Assembly (NCBI RefSeq): GCF_001950255.1
Contig: NZ_BDJK01000010.1
Coordinates: 1-49,528 of the forward strand
Source: Carboxydothermus pertinax
GTDB taxonomy: Bacteria; Bacillota; Z-2901; Carboxydothermales; Carboxydothermaceae
Length of the DNA: 49,528 nucleotides
Direction of reading: 5' to 3'
Position 1 is the first letter of the stretch; the number at the start of each line of letters is the position of its first letter. The position numbers and the translations under genes are program-made. Positions 41,036 to 49,497 of the stretch are shown piece by piece. Under the pieces are notes generated by a model that was given only the letters and a program-made list of their open reading frames with translations, was not told the DNA's origin and did no database searches.

Positions 41036-42796
41036 ATGAAAGGTTTTTATGGAAAAATCTTAAGAATTAACCTTACCGATAAATCTTACCGAGTGGAAGA
41101 TATTAGCGAAGAAATCTTAAAAAAGTATTTAGGCGGAAAAGGGCTGGGGTCATATCTTCTCCTTAACAATGTCGCTCCTGGGATCGATCCTCTTTCTCCG
41201 GATAATAAGCTTATTTTTACTGCAGGTCCGACTGCTGGAACTGGAATGGTAGGTTCCAGCCGGTATGGCGTATTTAGCAAATCGCCCTTAACAGGTTTAT
41301 ATGCTGAATCATATTCTGGAGGAAAAGTTGCACCTGCCATTAGAAAAACGGGCTATGATGCGATTATTTTGGAAGGAGCTTCTTCTGAGCCAGTGTATTT
41401 AGAAATAACTGATAGTACAGTAAAATTCCACGATGCTACCCATCTTTGGGGCAAAGACACTTATTATACTGAAGACAAAGTTCTTGAAGAAGTAGGCGTT
41501 TCTGGGGCCCAGGCTGTTGTTATCGGCCCTGCTGGTGAAAATCTGGTCCGTTTTGCCTGCATTGAAAACAATTACTGGCGTTCGGCAGGCCGTACCGGCC
41601 TGGGAGCGGTGATGGGTTCCAAAAAAGTCAAAGCTGTTGTTTTTCATGGTCAGGCCAAAGTTGATATTGCTGAGCCTGAGTTATTAAAAAGCTTGCTTAA
41701 ATCCATAAGTCAAAAAGCTAAAGATAATCCAGGAGTCAAGGCTTACCAGATGTATGGTACCACCCAAATGGTCAGAATAATGAATGGGGCTAAAGCTTTT
41801 CCTACTAAATACTGGTCTAATGGTACCTATGAGAATTGGGAAGATATTAGTGGAGATAGTTTAATCACCAATTTTGAGGTCAAGCCCAGGAGCTGTCCCA
41901 ATTGTTTTCTGGCTTGTGGCAAACTGACTACCGTGGAAGAAGGGAAGTACGCGGGTTTAACGGTAGAGGAGCCGGAGTATGAAACCATTTATGCCTTTGG
42001 CGGTTTATGCTGCATTAACCGATTAGATGAAATTTTAAAATTAAATGACATATGTGACCGGTTGGGCATGGATACCATCACCGCTGGTAATTTAGCTGCC
42101 TTTGCTATTGAAGCTGTTAATAGAGGGAAGATAAAGGCTGATTTACAATATGGAAATGCTGATGGCATTGCCCGATTATTGGAAGATATTGCTTATGGCA
42201 GGGGCATTGGGGCAATCTTGGCTCAGGGTATTAAAAAAGCTTCAGAGGAGTGGGGAATGGAAGATGTAGCCATCCATGTAAAAGGTTTAGAACCAGCAGG
42301 ATATGATCCTAGAGTTCTTAAAGGGATGGGTTTAGCCTATGCAACTTCAACGAGAGGTGCTTGTCACTTAAGAGCTACTTTTTATAAACCTGAACTAAGC
42401 GGGATGATTGACCCAGCTACTATAGAGGGCAAAGCCAAGTTGTTTATAGAGTTTGAAAATCGCCTAACGATCTTTAACACCCAAATTTTGTGCGTGTTTT
42501 TCCGGGACTTGATCCAGTGGCCTGAGCTTATACAATTAATTAAGGCAGTAACCGGCTGGGAATACAACCAGCAGGAATTAGAAGAATTGGCCAATAGGAT
42601 TGTAACTTTAACCAGGGTGTTTAACAGCCGGGAAGGAGCAACAAAAGCTCAGGATACGTTGCCAAAACGTTTCTTTTCAGAGCCGATCAATGAAGGAAAA
42701 AATACTATTTATGAAGAAGAACTTAACATTATGGTAGATGAATACTACCGTTTACGAGGATGGAATGACCAGGGGCTTCCTATAAATGAAAAATAG
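41036..42796 (+). CDS. aor: tungsten-containing aldehyde:ferredoxin oxidoreductase
   Basis: Cytoplasmic AOR (586 aa), interconverting aldehydes and carboxylic acids with ferredoxin. The start KGFYGKILRINLTDKSYRVE, the repeat-domain motifs LGGKGLGSYLLL and FTAGPTAGTGMVGSSRYGVF, and PNCFLACGKL with its Fe-S cysteines are typical; the fourth cluster ligand is probably Cys in one of the last-third cysteines near NTQILCVFF. The ATG at 41036 is 7 nt after GGGAG; the GTG at 41033 is the alternative. It is a single gene with its own promoter and terminator. It may reduce acids made by fermentation or detoxify aldehydes. Confidence 0.93.
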   Translation: MKGFYGKILRINLTDKSYRVEDISEEILKKYLGGKGLGSYLLLNNVAPGIDPLSPDNKLIFTAGPTAGTGMVGSSRYGVFSKSPLTGLYAESYSGGKVAPAIRKTGYDAIILEGASSEPVYLEITDSTVKFHDATHLWGKDTYYTEDKVLEEVGVSGAQAVVIGPAGENLVRFACIENNYWRSAGRTGLGAVMGSKKVKAVVFHGQAKVDIAEPELLKSLLKSISQKAKDNPGVKAYQMYGTTQMVRIMNGAKAFPTKYWSNGTYENWEDISGDSLITNFEVKPRSCPNCFLACGKLTTVEEGKYAGLTVEEPEYETIYAFGGLCCINRLDEILKLNDICDRLGMDTITAGNLAAFAIEAVNRGKIKADLQYGNADGIARLLEDIAYGRGIGAILAQGIKKASEEWGMEDVAIHVKGLEPAGYDPRVLKGMGLAYATSTRGACHLRATFYKPELSGMIDPATIEGKAKLFIEFENRLTIFNTQILCVFFRDLIQWPELIQLIKAVTGWEYNQQELEELANRIVTLTRVFNSREGATKAQDTLPKRFFSEPINEGKNTIYEEELNIMVDEYYRLRGWNDQGLPINEK

Positions 42797-42821
42797 TAAA
42801 TAAGTAATTTATTAATTTTGT

Positions 42822-42855
42822 AAACCTGCCTGCCTTGGCCAGGTTTATTTTTTTT
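42822..42855 (+). terminator. intrinsic terminator after the AOR gene
   Basis: AAACCTG / CAGGTTT stem with an 11-nt loop, then ATTTTTTTT. Confidence 0.85.
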
Positions 42856-42934
42856 ATGCCGAAATCGTCACCCTTTTACCACAGAAAAACATCCAAATTT
42901 TTTCAGTCGTGATGAACATTGGTTTATGGGTGTG

Positions 42935-43855
42935 TTAAGGGAGAGCTTGTGTTTTTAAATTAAGGTTTTCTGCAAATTCCTTTGATTTAATGTAACTTTT
43001 TACGAAACCAATAAAAGCTTGAGCAGCCCGTGATAGACATCTATCTTTTTGCCAGGCTAAACCGATAGTTATGTTCATTGGTTCTTCTAATGGAATACTG
43101 ACAATTTTATCCCATTTTTTTGTTATTCCATTCATTAAAAAAGTAATTCCCAAACCATTACTAACCAATTCTTTTATCGTTTCAATTTGACATGAGGAAA
43201 GGAGAATATTTGGAGAAAACCCGTAATAGTTGCAGAGGGCGATAATTTTATGACGAGTGTAGGAATCCTCTTTTAATAAGATAAATTGTTCGTCTTCTAA
43301 TTGGCGCAAACTAATTCTTTTTTCCTGACTAAATCTATGATTTTCAGATACACAAAGGATAATTTGGTCTTTGGTTATGGGCAACATACTAAGATTTTCA
43401 CTTTGCTCTGGAAGAATGATAAGACCCAAGTCGAGTTCACCATTTTCAAGTAAAGATACCATTGACCAGGAACCTTCTTCACGTACTTGCAATTTTAAGT
43501 TGGGGTAGGCATTTTTAAAACCTTTGAAAATTTTAGGAAAAAGGTAAGCTCCGATCATGGGGGGGATTCCAAGTTTAATAATGCCTTTTTTGTAATTTTT
43601 TAAATCTTCAACCTCGGATTGGGCTTTTTTTACATCCTTTAGTATTTTTTCTACATGTTGAAGAAATAACTTGCCCTCGTCGGTAAGAACAACTCGCCGT
43701 TTACTACGATCTAAAAGCTGGACCTCTAGTTCTTGTTCGAGACTATTTATTGCAATTGTAATGGATGGTTGTGCAACATGAAGTTGCTCAGCAGCACGGG
43801 TAAAGCTATTAAGTTTGCTGACAGCATAAAAATATTCTAATTGCCGTAATTCCAT
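42935..43855 (-). CDS. LysR-family transcriptional regulator
   Basis: A 306-residue LysR regulator. The winged helix-turn-helix is at the amino end (LRQLEYFYAVSKLNSFTRAA, then AAEQLHVAQPSITIAINSLE), followed by the effector domain (KLGIPPMIGAYLFPKIF). It is divergent from the DASS transporter gene across a 372-bp AT-rich region and probably controls the dicarboxylate/fumarate genes in response to a pathway acid. The ATG at 43855 sits 8 nt after GAGGTG; the GTG at 43864 is within that site. Confidence 0.92.
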   Translation of the reverse strand: MELRQLEYFYAVSKLNSFTRAAEQLHVAQPSITIAINSLEQELEVQLLDRSKRRVVLTDEGKLFLQHVEKILKDVKKAQSEVEDLKNYKKGIIKLGIPPMIGAYLFPKIFKGFKNAYPNLKLQVREEGSWSMVSLLENGELDLGLIILPEQSENLSMLPITKDQIILCVSENHRFSQEKRISLRQLEDEQFILLKEDSYTRHKIIALCNYYGFSPNILLSSCQIETIKELVSNGLGITFLMNGITKKWDKIVSIPLEEPMNITIGLAWQKDRCLSRAAQAFIGFVKSYIKSKEFAENLNLKTQALP

Positions 43856-44227
43856 TTGCTCCACCTCTTTAAAATGTCACTTTAAAAAAGGAATCTTGTC
43901 AAAAAGTGAAAAGAATAACAAGCAATGTTAATTAATTCACAATCGATTTATTTCGCAAATTAGTATACCAATTATGTTAAAAAAAATCAATCAAATAAGA
44001 GCTAAATTTGCTTATATACTCAAATAAACAGAAATAAATAATATAAATAAAATTATTTAAAAAAAATATTAATTATTTAATGCTGGTTAAATAATAAATA
44101 GAAAATATTAGAAATTTTCCGTTAACAAAGGTTAAAATATATAGTGAAATGTGAATCAATTCACACACCCGTTGGGCCCAAAGGGAATGGAAAAATTAAA
44201 AATTTTTTAAAGGAGAGAGTGAATTGT
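43856..44227. promoter_or_regulatory. divergent AT-rich control region between the LysR and DASS genes
   Basis: A 372-base gene-free stretch rich in A/T runs (44030-44110 is nearly all A/T). It holds a TGTGA-N6-TCACA palindrome (44150-44165), half-sites ATTCAC near 43936, a GTTAAC palindrome near 44121, and TATATAG (44138-44144) as a possible -10 just before the palindrome. AAAGGAGAG at 44209-44217 is the ribosome binding site of the transporter gene. I see no ORF worth calling here. Confidence 0.6.
44150..44165. promoter_or_regulatory. CRP/FNR-family type palindrome
   Basis: TGTGAATCAATTCACA, a perfect match to the CRP half-sites (TGTGA-N6-TCACA), 62 bp upstream of the transporter ATG. In an organism of this kind the binder could be any CRP/FNR relative (for instance a CooA- or FNR-like protein) or the LysR protein itself; this is inference. 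Confidence 0.6.
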
Positions 44228-45628
44228 ATGAATAAAAAAATCCGCGCTCTGCTAACTTGTGCTGTGGGTTTGGCAATTTGGTTTTCCCCAGTACCGACAG
44301 GCTTAGATCCAAAAGCTTGGCACTTGTTAGCGATTTTTGTGGCGACAATTATAGGTTTCATCTTGCAGCCACTACCTATTGGTGCACTTGCTTTTGTTAG
44401 TGTTACATTATCAGCTCTAACTGGGATTTTAGAAGTTAAAGATGCGTTGGAAGGGTTTGCAAATTCGACAATTTGGCTGATTGTTTCTGCTTTTATATTT
44501 GCTATCGGTTTTGTTAAAACAGGTCTGGGATTACGAATTGCTTATTTTTTAATCCGTTTGCTAGGCGATAGTACTTTAAAGTTGGGGTACACATTGGTAT
44601 TGAGCGATTTAATTATAAGTCCCGCTACACCATCTAATACGGCCCGTGCTGGAGGAGTATTATTTCCGATAGTGCGAAGTCTTGCGGAAGCATTTGGTTC
44701 CAAACCGGGAGAGTCTCCCCGTAAGGTGGGAGCATACCTTATGCAAACAGCATATCAAGGGAACGCCATCACGTCAGCCATGTTTTTGACTTCTATGGCT
44801 GGCAATCCGCTTATTGCACTTCTTGCTTTGAAAACTCTCAAGATAAATATTACTTGGAATCTTTGGGCAAAAGCAGCAATTATACCTGGGATAATTTCAA
44901 TTTTAGTAATTCCTTACTTGCTTTATAAAATTTACCCACCAGAAATCAAGAAGACACCTGAGGCTAAAGAAATTGCGGCTAAGGAACTGGCTAAAATGGG
45001 ACCTATGAAATTTGAAGAAAAAGTATTAGTTATTGTATTTATTGGGGCTCTAATCTTATGGGCTACTTCCCAATACACCAATATCGATGCCACTATCGTT
45101 GCAATGTTAGGTGTGGCTGCAATGCTGGTTACTAAAGTTATTGATTGGAAAGATGTTCTCTCTGAAAAAGGTGCTTGGGATACTTTAGTGTGGATGGGCG
45201 CATTGGTAGCGTTGGCAGGTAATCTCTCTAAGCTGGGATTTATTCCTTGGTTTGCTAAAAACGTTAGTAGTATGATTACAGGTATTCCGTGGTTCTGGGC
45301 GTTCGTTATCCTTCTTGTTGTTTATCTCTATGCGCATTATGGGTTTGCAAGCTTAACTGCCCATATCACTGCAATGTATGCTGCTTTTGCATCGGTGGCA
45401 GTGGCGGCTGGTGCTCCACCTTATCTTATTGCGTTGTCTTTAGCTTTTATGTCTAACCTTTGTATGTCTCTAACCCATTATGCTGCAGGTCCCTCCCCAA
45501 TCTATTTCGGTGCAGGTTATGTTGATCAGGGAACATGGTGGAAACTAGGGTTTATCGTTTCTGTTGTAAACCTGTTTATTTGGGTTGGCGTAGGATCAAT
45601 ATGGTGGAAGGCCTTAGGTCTATGGTAA
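44228..45628 (+). CDS. DASS (SLC13/CitT) family C4-dicarboxylate transporter
   Basis: A 466-residue membrane protein with about 12 spans. LSDLIISPATPSNTARAGGV and LTHYAAGPSPIYFGAGYVDQ are diagnostic of the CitT/2-oxoglutarate-malate translocator branch of the DASS family. Exchange of fumarate, malate or succinate is likely since fumarase and fumarate reductase genes follow. The ATG at 44228 opens MNKKIRALLTCAVGLAIWF; the longer frame from 44144 begins inside the CRP-like palindrome region and lacks a site. Confidence 0.93.
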   Translation: MNKKIRALLTCAVGLAIWFSPVPTGLDPKAWHLLAIFVATIIGFILQPLPIGALAFVSVTLSALTGILEVKDALEGFANSTIWLIVSAFIFAIGFVKTGLGLRIAYFLIRLLGDSTLKLGYTLVLSDLIISPATPSNTARAGGVLFPIVRSLAEAFGSKPGESPRKVGAYLMQTAYQGNAITSAMFLTSMAGNPLIALLALKTLKINITWNLWAKAAIIPGIISILVIPYLLYKIYPPEIKKTPEAKEIAAKELAKMGPMKFEEKVLVIVFIGALILWATSQYTNIDATIVAMLGVAAMLVTKVIDWKDVLSEKGAWDTLVWMGALVALAGNLSKLGFIPWFAKNVSSMITGIPWFWAFVILLVVYLYAHYGFASLTAHITAMYAAFASVAVAAGAPPYLIALSLAFMSNLCMSLTHYAAGPSPIYFGAGYVDQGTWWKLGFIVSVVNLFIWVGVGSIWWKALGLW

Positions 45629-45639
45629 AAATGCTTAAT

Positions 45640-45681
45640 TTATACCACCGGAACAATTAAATCACTGGTCCGGTGGTATAA
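45640..45681 (+). promoter_or_regulatory. perfect 12-bp intercistronic hairpin
   Basis: TTATACCACCGG (45640-45651) pairs with CCGGTGGTATAA (45670-45681) around an 18-nt loop. It lies between the transporter stop and the fumarase genes. There is no T run after it on the plus strand, so it looks more like an RNA processing or stability element, or a weak terminator, than a standard terminator. Confidence 0.6.
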
Positions 45682-45802
45682 AAATATCCATTTTGTTTGC
45701 GTAAGATAATTCAGGTTTTTCTTTAAAAGTGTAATGACGGAATGCTGGTATACATTCATGATGTAATTTAACCGAACATTTTTGATAGAAAGGGGTAATA
45801 CG

Positions 45803-46648
45803 ATGCGTACAATTGAGGCAAATCAGATTACGGAAGCTATTGCCCAACTTGCAATTAAAGCTAACTATTATTTGAATGCTGATGTATATAATGCACTTGT
45901 TAATGGTCGAGAAAGAGAGGAATCTCCTATAGGTAAAGAGATTTTCGATATATTAATTAAAAATGCGAACATTGCAAAAGAAGAAGAGGTGGCTATTTGT
46001 CAAGATACTGGAATGGCGGTTGTGTTTATGGAAATTGGCCAAGATGTCCATATAGTGGGTGGAAATTTAGAAGAGGCGGTTAATGCAGGTGTAGCTAAGG
46101 GATATTTCGAGGGTTATCTGCGGAAATCGGTTGTAGATGAGCCATTATTCAACCGGATTAATACCAAGGATAACACCCCGGCTATACTTCATGTTTCAAT
46201 CGTTCCTGGTGACAAAATTAAAATAGTGCTTGCTCCCAAAGGTTTTGGCAGCGAGAACATGAGTGCACTTAAAATGTTTAAACCCTCTGATGGAGTTCAG
46301 GCTGTTAAGAAGTTTGTCGTTGACACTGTAGTTAATGCTGGCTCGAATCCTTGTCCTCCTATGGTAATAGGAATAGGTATAGGCGGTACAATGGAAAAAG
46401 CTGCTCTTTTGGCCAAGAAGGCTTTGATTCGCCCACTTAACGTACGGAATGCTCATCCGAAATATGCTGCTTTAGAACAAGAATTACTGGAATTAGTGAA
46501 TAATACCGGTATTGGTCCTCAAGGACTGGGTGGAAGGATAACCACTTTAGCAGTGAATATTGAGTGGTTTCCTACCCATATTGCGGGTATGCCTGTTGCA
46601 ATTAACATAAATTGCCATGCTACCCGGCATGCTGAAATTGAACTTTAA
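45803..46648 (+). CDS. class I fumarate hydratase, alpha subunit
   Basis: A 281-residue iron-sulfur hydratase subunit (FumA amino-half/TtdA type) for fumarate to malate. The three cluster cysteines are in [10 protein letters not shown] (about 66), [12 protein letters not shown] (about 183) and [11 protein letters not shown] near the end. [18 protein letters not shown] is also typical. AAAGGGG is 8 nt before the ATG at 45803; the upstream ATG at 45782 lacks a site. The beta subunit gene follows after 13 bp. Confidence 0.94.
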   Translation: MRTIEANQITEAIAQLAIKANYYLNADVYNALVNGREREESPIGKEIFDILIKNANIAKEEEVAICQDTGMAVVFMEIGQDVHIVGGNLEEAVNAGVAKGYFEGYLRKSVVDEPLFNRINTKDNTPAILHVSIVPGDKIKIVLAPKGFGSENMSALKMFKPSDGVQAVKKFVVDTVVNAGSNPCPPMVIGIGIGGTMEKAALLAKKALIRPLNVRNAHPKYAALEQELLELVNNTGIGPQGLGGRITTLAVNIEWFPTHIAGMPVAININCHATRHAEIEL

Positions 46649-46661
46649 GGAGGTAGAAATA

Positions 46662-47216
46662 ATGAAAGAACCTATCCGTCTTACACTTCCTTTAACTGCA
46701 GAGAAAGTACGTAGTCTTAAAGCAGGCGACAGCGTATTAATTACCGGTATAGTTTATACTGGCCGGGATGCTGCACATAAACGGATGGTGGAGGCTTTGG
46801 ATCGCGGAGAAGAATTACCCACAGATTTAAAGGATCAAGTTATTTATTATGTGGGCCCGACCCCAGCAAAACCCGGGAGACCCATTGGGGCAGCTGGACC
46901 TACAACTAGCGGGCGGATGGATGCTTACGCTCCACGTCTTTTAGAGAAAGGATTAAGAGGAATGATCGGTAAAGGATACCGTTCACCCGAAGTAATTGAA
47001 GCAATTAAAAAATATTGTGCAGTATATTTTGTTACTATCGGTGGAGCGGCTGCTTTAATTGCCAAAAGTATTAAGAGTTATGAAGTAATTGCTTACGAAG
47101 ATTTAGGGCCTGAAGCCCATGCCAAAATCTATGTGGAAGATTTTCCAGCGATTGTGGCTATTGATTGTGAGGGAAATAATATCTACGAAATTGGACCGAA
47201 ACAATATAAGAGGTGA
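46662..47216 (+). CDS. class I fumarate hydratase, beta subunit
   Basis: A 184-residue beta subunit (FumA carboxyl-half/TtdB type). LKAGDSVLITGIVYTGRDAA at residue 18 and YYVGPTPAKPGRPIGAAGPT near residue 65 are family motifs, with the catalytic region GRMDAYAPRLLEKGLRGMIG. TAAGGAGG lies upstream of the ATG at 46662; the frame from 46617 overlaps the alpha gene. It pairs with the alpha subunit to link malate to fumarate reductase downstream. Confidence 0.94.
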   Translation: MKEPIRLTLPLTAEKVRSLKAGDSVLITGIVYTGRDAAHKRMVEALDRGEELPTDLKDQVIYYVGPTPAKPGRPIGAAGPTTSGRMDAYAPRLLEKGLRGMIGKGYRSPEVIEAIKKYCAVYFVTIGGAAALIAKSIKSYEVIAYEDLGPEAHAKIYVEDFPAIVAIDCEGNNIYEIGPKQYKR

Positions 47217-47220
47217 TTTA

Positions 47221-48930
47221 ATGTTTAAATATGATGTACTTGTAATTGGTAGCGGTGGGGCAGGCATGCAAGCAGCTTTAGTAGCGTCGAAATCAGGAGA
47301 ATTGAATGTGGCTCTTATGACAAAAGTGTTCCCAACGCGTTCCGCTACCTGTTGTGCTCAAGGTGGTACTAATGCTGCTCTTCGGAATGTTGATAAGTCT
47401 GATTCAATTGAAAAACATGCTTTTGACGCAATAAAAGGAAGCGACTTTCTTGCAGACCAGGACGCTGTAGAATTTTTTGTTAGTTTATTACCTGAAACTA
47501 TTTTGGAACTGGATTATTTTGGCGTTCCTTTTTCTCGACTTGAAGATGGTACGATAGCTCAGCGGCCTTTTGGGGGGCAATCTCATCCGAGAACATGCTA
47601 TTCTGCAGATAAAATAGGTGCGGTAATTTTACACACCTTATACGAACAATGCTTAAAAAATAAAGTAAATATTCTTAATGAGTGGTTCTTATTAGATCTT
47701 GTTGTAGAAAACGGGCAAATTATTGGTGTTGTTGCTATGGATATGAAAACAGGAAATATTCATCCGATCCTGGCCAAAGCTGTTGTTTTAGCAACAGGTG
47801 GCGCTGGACGCATTTACTGGAACCGAACCACTAACCCGTTTGCCTCCACGGGCGATGGCATGGCTGCAGCTTTTAAAGTTGGAGTTGCTTTAAAAGATCC
47901 AGAATTTGTCCAGTTTCATCCAACTGGTTTGGCTGGAACGGGGATCCTGATGTCTGAGGCTTGCCGTGGTGAAGGAGGATATCTCCTAAATAATAAAGGT
48001 GAGCGGTTTATGCAGCGTTATGCTCCAGAGAAAATGGAGCTTGCAACTCGTGACTTGGTTTCTCAAGCTATTGAAACTGAAATTAAAGAAGGTCGTGGAT
48101 TTGGAGAAGGGATGAATGCTTACGTTAAGCTTGATTTACGTCACCTTGGGCGGGAAAAAATCTTAGAACGTTTACCACAAATTCGTGAACTTGCAATCCA
48201 GTTTGAGGGTATTGATCCTATCGAGCAGCCAATTCCTGTGCGTCCAAGCTGTCATTATAGCATGGGTGGAATAGATGTTATTGATTACAAAACTTGTGCT
48301 ACGGTTGTTAAGGGATTATATGCTGCTGGTGAATGTGCTTGCATTTCAATCCATGGTGCAAACCGTTTGGGTGGCAATTCGACAGCCGAAGCTGTAGCTT
48401 TCGGTAAAGTTGCTGGCAAAGCAGCGGCAGAATATGCTCAAAATGTAGGATATTCTTCTGCGAAAAAAGTAAGTGAGTGTGCTAAGAAATGGGAAAATGA
48501 ATACAATGTTGTTGTTTCGCGGAGAAATGGTCCGTCGGTTGCTTCTATTCGTAATCGTTTAGCAGAGACAATGTGGCTTAATGTTGGGGTTTTCCGCAAG
48601 GAAAAAGAAATGTTGCAGGCAGCAAAAGATGTTGATGCATTAATTGAAGAGTATAAATACTGTGTTGTTGGTGATAAAAACAGAGTTTATAATACGGCTT
48701 TTACGCAGTACATCGAATTGGGTAATATGCTAACGGTTGCTAAGGCCATTGTTATGGGGGCCTTAAACCGCAAAGAAAGTCGTGGTTCGCATAAAAGAGA
48801 AGATTATCCGCAAAGAGATGATCAAAACTACTTAAAACATACGATTATTACCCTCGAAGGGGCGGAGTATAAGCTGTCGTATCGACCGGTTGTTATTACA
48901 AAATATCAACCGGCAGAGAGGAGGTACTAA
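47221..48930 (+). CDS. fumarate reductase / succinate dehydrogenase flavoprotein subunit
   Basis: A 569-residue flavoprotein with FAD-binding VLVIGSGGAGMQAALVA at residues 6-22, substrate loop HPTGLAGTGILMSEACRGEG, catalytic Arg region RPSCHYSMGGID and C-terminal GANRLGGNSTAEAVAFG. The segment FPTRSATCCAQGG (37-49) aligns with the usual RSHTVxAQGG, so residue 42 is Ala in place of the His that carries covalent FAD. FAD is therefore probably bound non-covalently. GAGGTG precedes the ATG at 47221. It is followed at once by the iron-sulfur subunit gene. Confidence 0.93.
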   Translation: MFKYDVLVIGSGGAGMQAALVASKSGELNVALMTKVFPTRSATCCAQGGTNAALRNVDKSDSIEKHAFDAIKGSDFLADQDAVEFFVSLLPETILELDYFGVPFSRLEDGTIAQRPFGGQSHPRTCYSADKIGAVILHTLYEQCLKNKVNILNEWFLLDLVVENGQIIGVVAMDMKTGNIHPILAKAVVLATGGAGRIYWNRTTNPFASTGDGMAAAFKVGVALKDPEFVQFHPTGLAGTGILMSEACRGEGGYLLNNKGERFMQRYAPEKMELATRDLVSQAIETEIKEGRGFGEGMNAYVKLDLRHLGREKILERLPQIRELAIQFEGIDPIEQPIPVRPSCHYSMGGIDVIDYKTCATVVKGLYAAGECACISIHGANRLGGNSTAEAVAFGKVAGKAAAEYAQNVGYSSAKKVSECAKKWENEYNVVVSRRNGPSVASIRNRLAETMWLNVGVFRKEKEMLQAAKDVDALIEEYKYCVVGDKNRVYNTAFTQYIELGNMLTVAKAIVMGALNRKESRGSHKREDYPQRDDQNYLKHTIITLEGAEYKLSYRPVVITKYQPAERRY

Positions 48931-49473
48931 ATGCAAAAGGTTACTTTTAAAATAAGACGATTTGATGGTGAAAAATCGTGGCTTCAGGAGTATCAATTTC
49001 CTTATCATCCTGGGAAAACAATTCTCTGGGCATTATCTTATATAAAAGATAGTATTGACCCAACGTTAACCTTTACCGCATCCTGCCGCCATGCTGTTTG
49101 TGGTGCGTGTGCAGTACGGGTTAATGGGCAGGCGACGTTGGCTTGCGAAACTTTGTTGGATAAGATGTTAGACCGTTGGAAAACTGATACTTTGCTAATT
49201 GAGCCTTTACAAAATTTTGAAGTAATTCGCGATTTAGTGGTTGATTGGGAAGCAAAAGTGGAACGACTAGCAGAAGTAAAGCCATGGTTGATACCTCGCG
49301 ACGAATTCAGTAAAGAAACTGGGTGCCGGCAAACGCCTGAGGACTTCAAAAAAATTAACAAAAATTCGGACTGTATTTTATGTGGATGCTGTGCTTCGGA
49401 GTGTAATAAACTTAGCAGTAACGACAGAGATTTTCTTGGAGAATGTTTAAGGTTTTGTGTAAGTGGTAAATAA
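48931..49473 (+). CDS. fumarate reductase / succinate dehydrogenase iron-sulfur subunit, short form
   Basis: A 180-residue protein, shorter than usual SdhB/FrdB (about 230-250). The [2Fe-2S] domain is complete: SCRHAVCGACAVRVNGQ then LAC. The ferredoxin-like part has CILCGCCASEC for the [4Fe-4S] cluster, then DRDFLGECLRFCVSGK and stop. The final segment that normally supplies the remaining [3Fe-4S] and [4Fe-4S] ligands is absent, and no other frame continues it before the window's last gene. It may be truncated, or a short form completed by the next subunit. GAGAGGAGG lies upstream. Confidence 0.85.
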   Translation: MQKVTFKIRRFDGEKSWLQEYQFPYHPGKTILWALSYIKDSIDPTLTFTASCRHAVCGACAVRVNGQATLACETLLDKMLDRWKTDTLLIEPLQNFEVIRDLVVDWEAKVERLAEVKPWLIPRDEFSKETGCRQTPEDFKKINKNSDCILCGCCASECNKLSSNDRDFLGECLRFCVSGK

Positions 49474-49480
49474 TACCACT
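49462..49480 (+). promoter_or_regulatory. small hairpin across the iron-sulfur subunit stop
   Basis: AGTGGTA / TACCACT with an AATAA loop spans the TAA stop and ends immediately before AAGGAG of the next gene. It may influence coupling between the two genes. Confidence 0.4.
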
Positions 49481-49497
49481 AAGGAGATGATCACTTA

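Noticed and set aside
44144-44227. Longer start for the DASS transporter
   Set aside because: It would place coding sequence over the CRP-type palindrome and lacks a ribosome binding site; MNKKIRALL at 44228 is a normal membrane protein start.
49430-49497. Simple frameshift explaining the short iron-sulfur subunit
   Set aside because: Neither alternative frame after FLGECLRF continues the expected cysteine-rich segment before the next ribosome binding site, so a single indel does not restore it.
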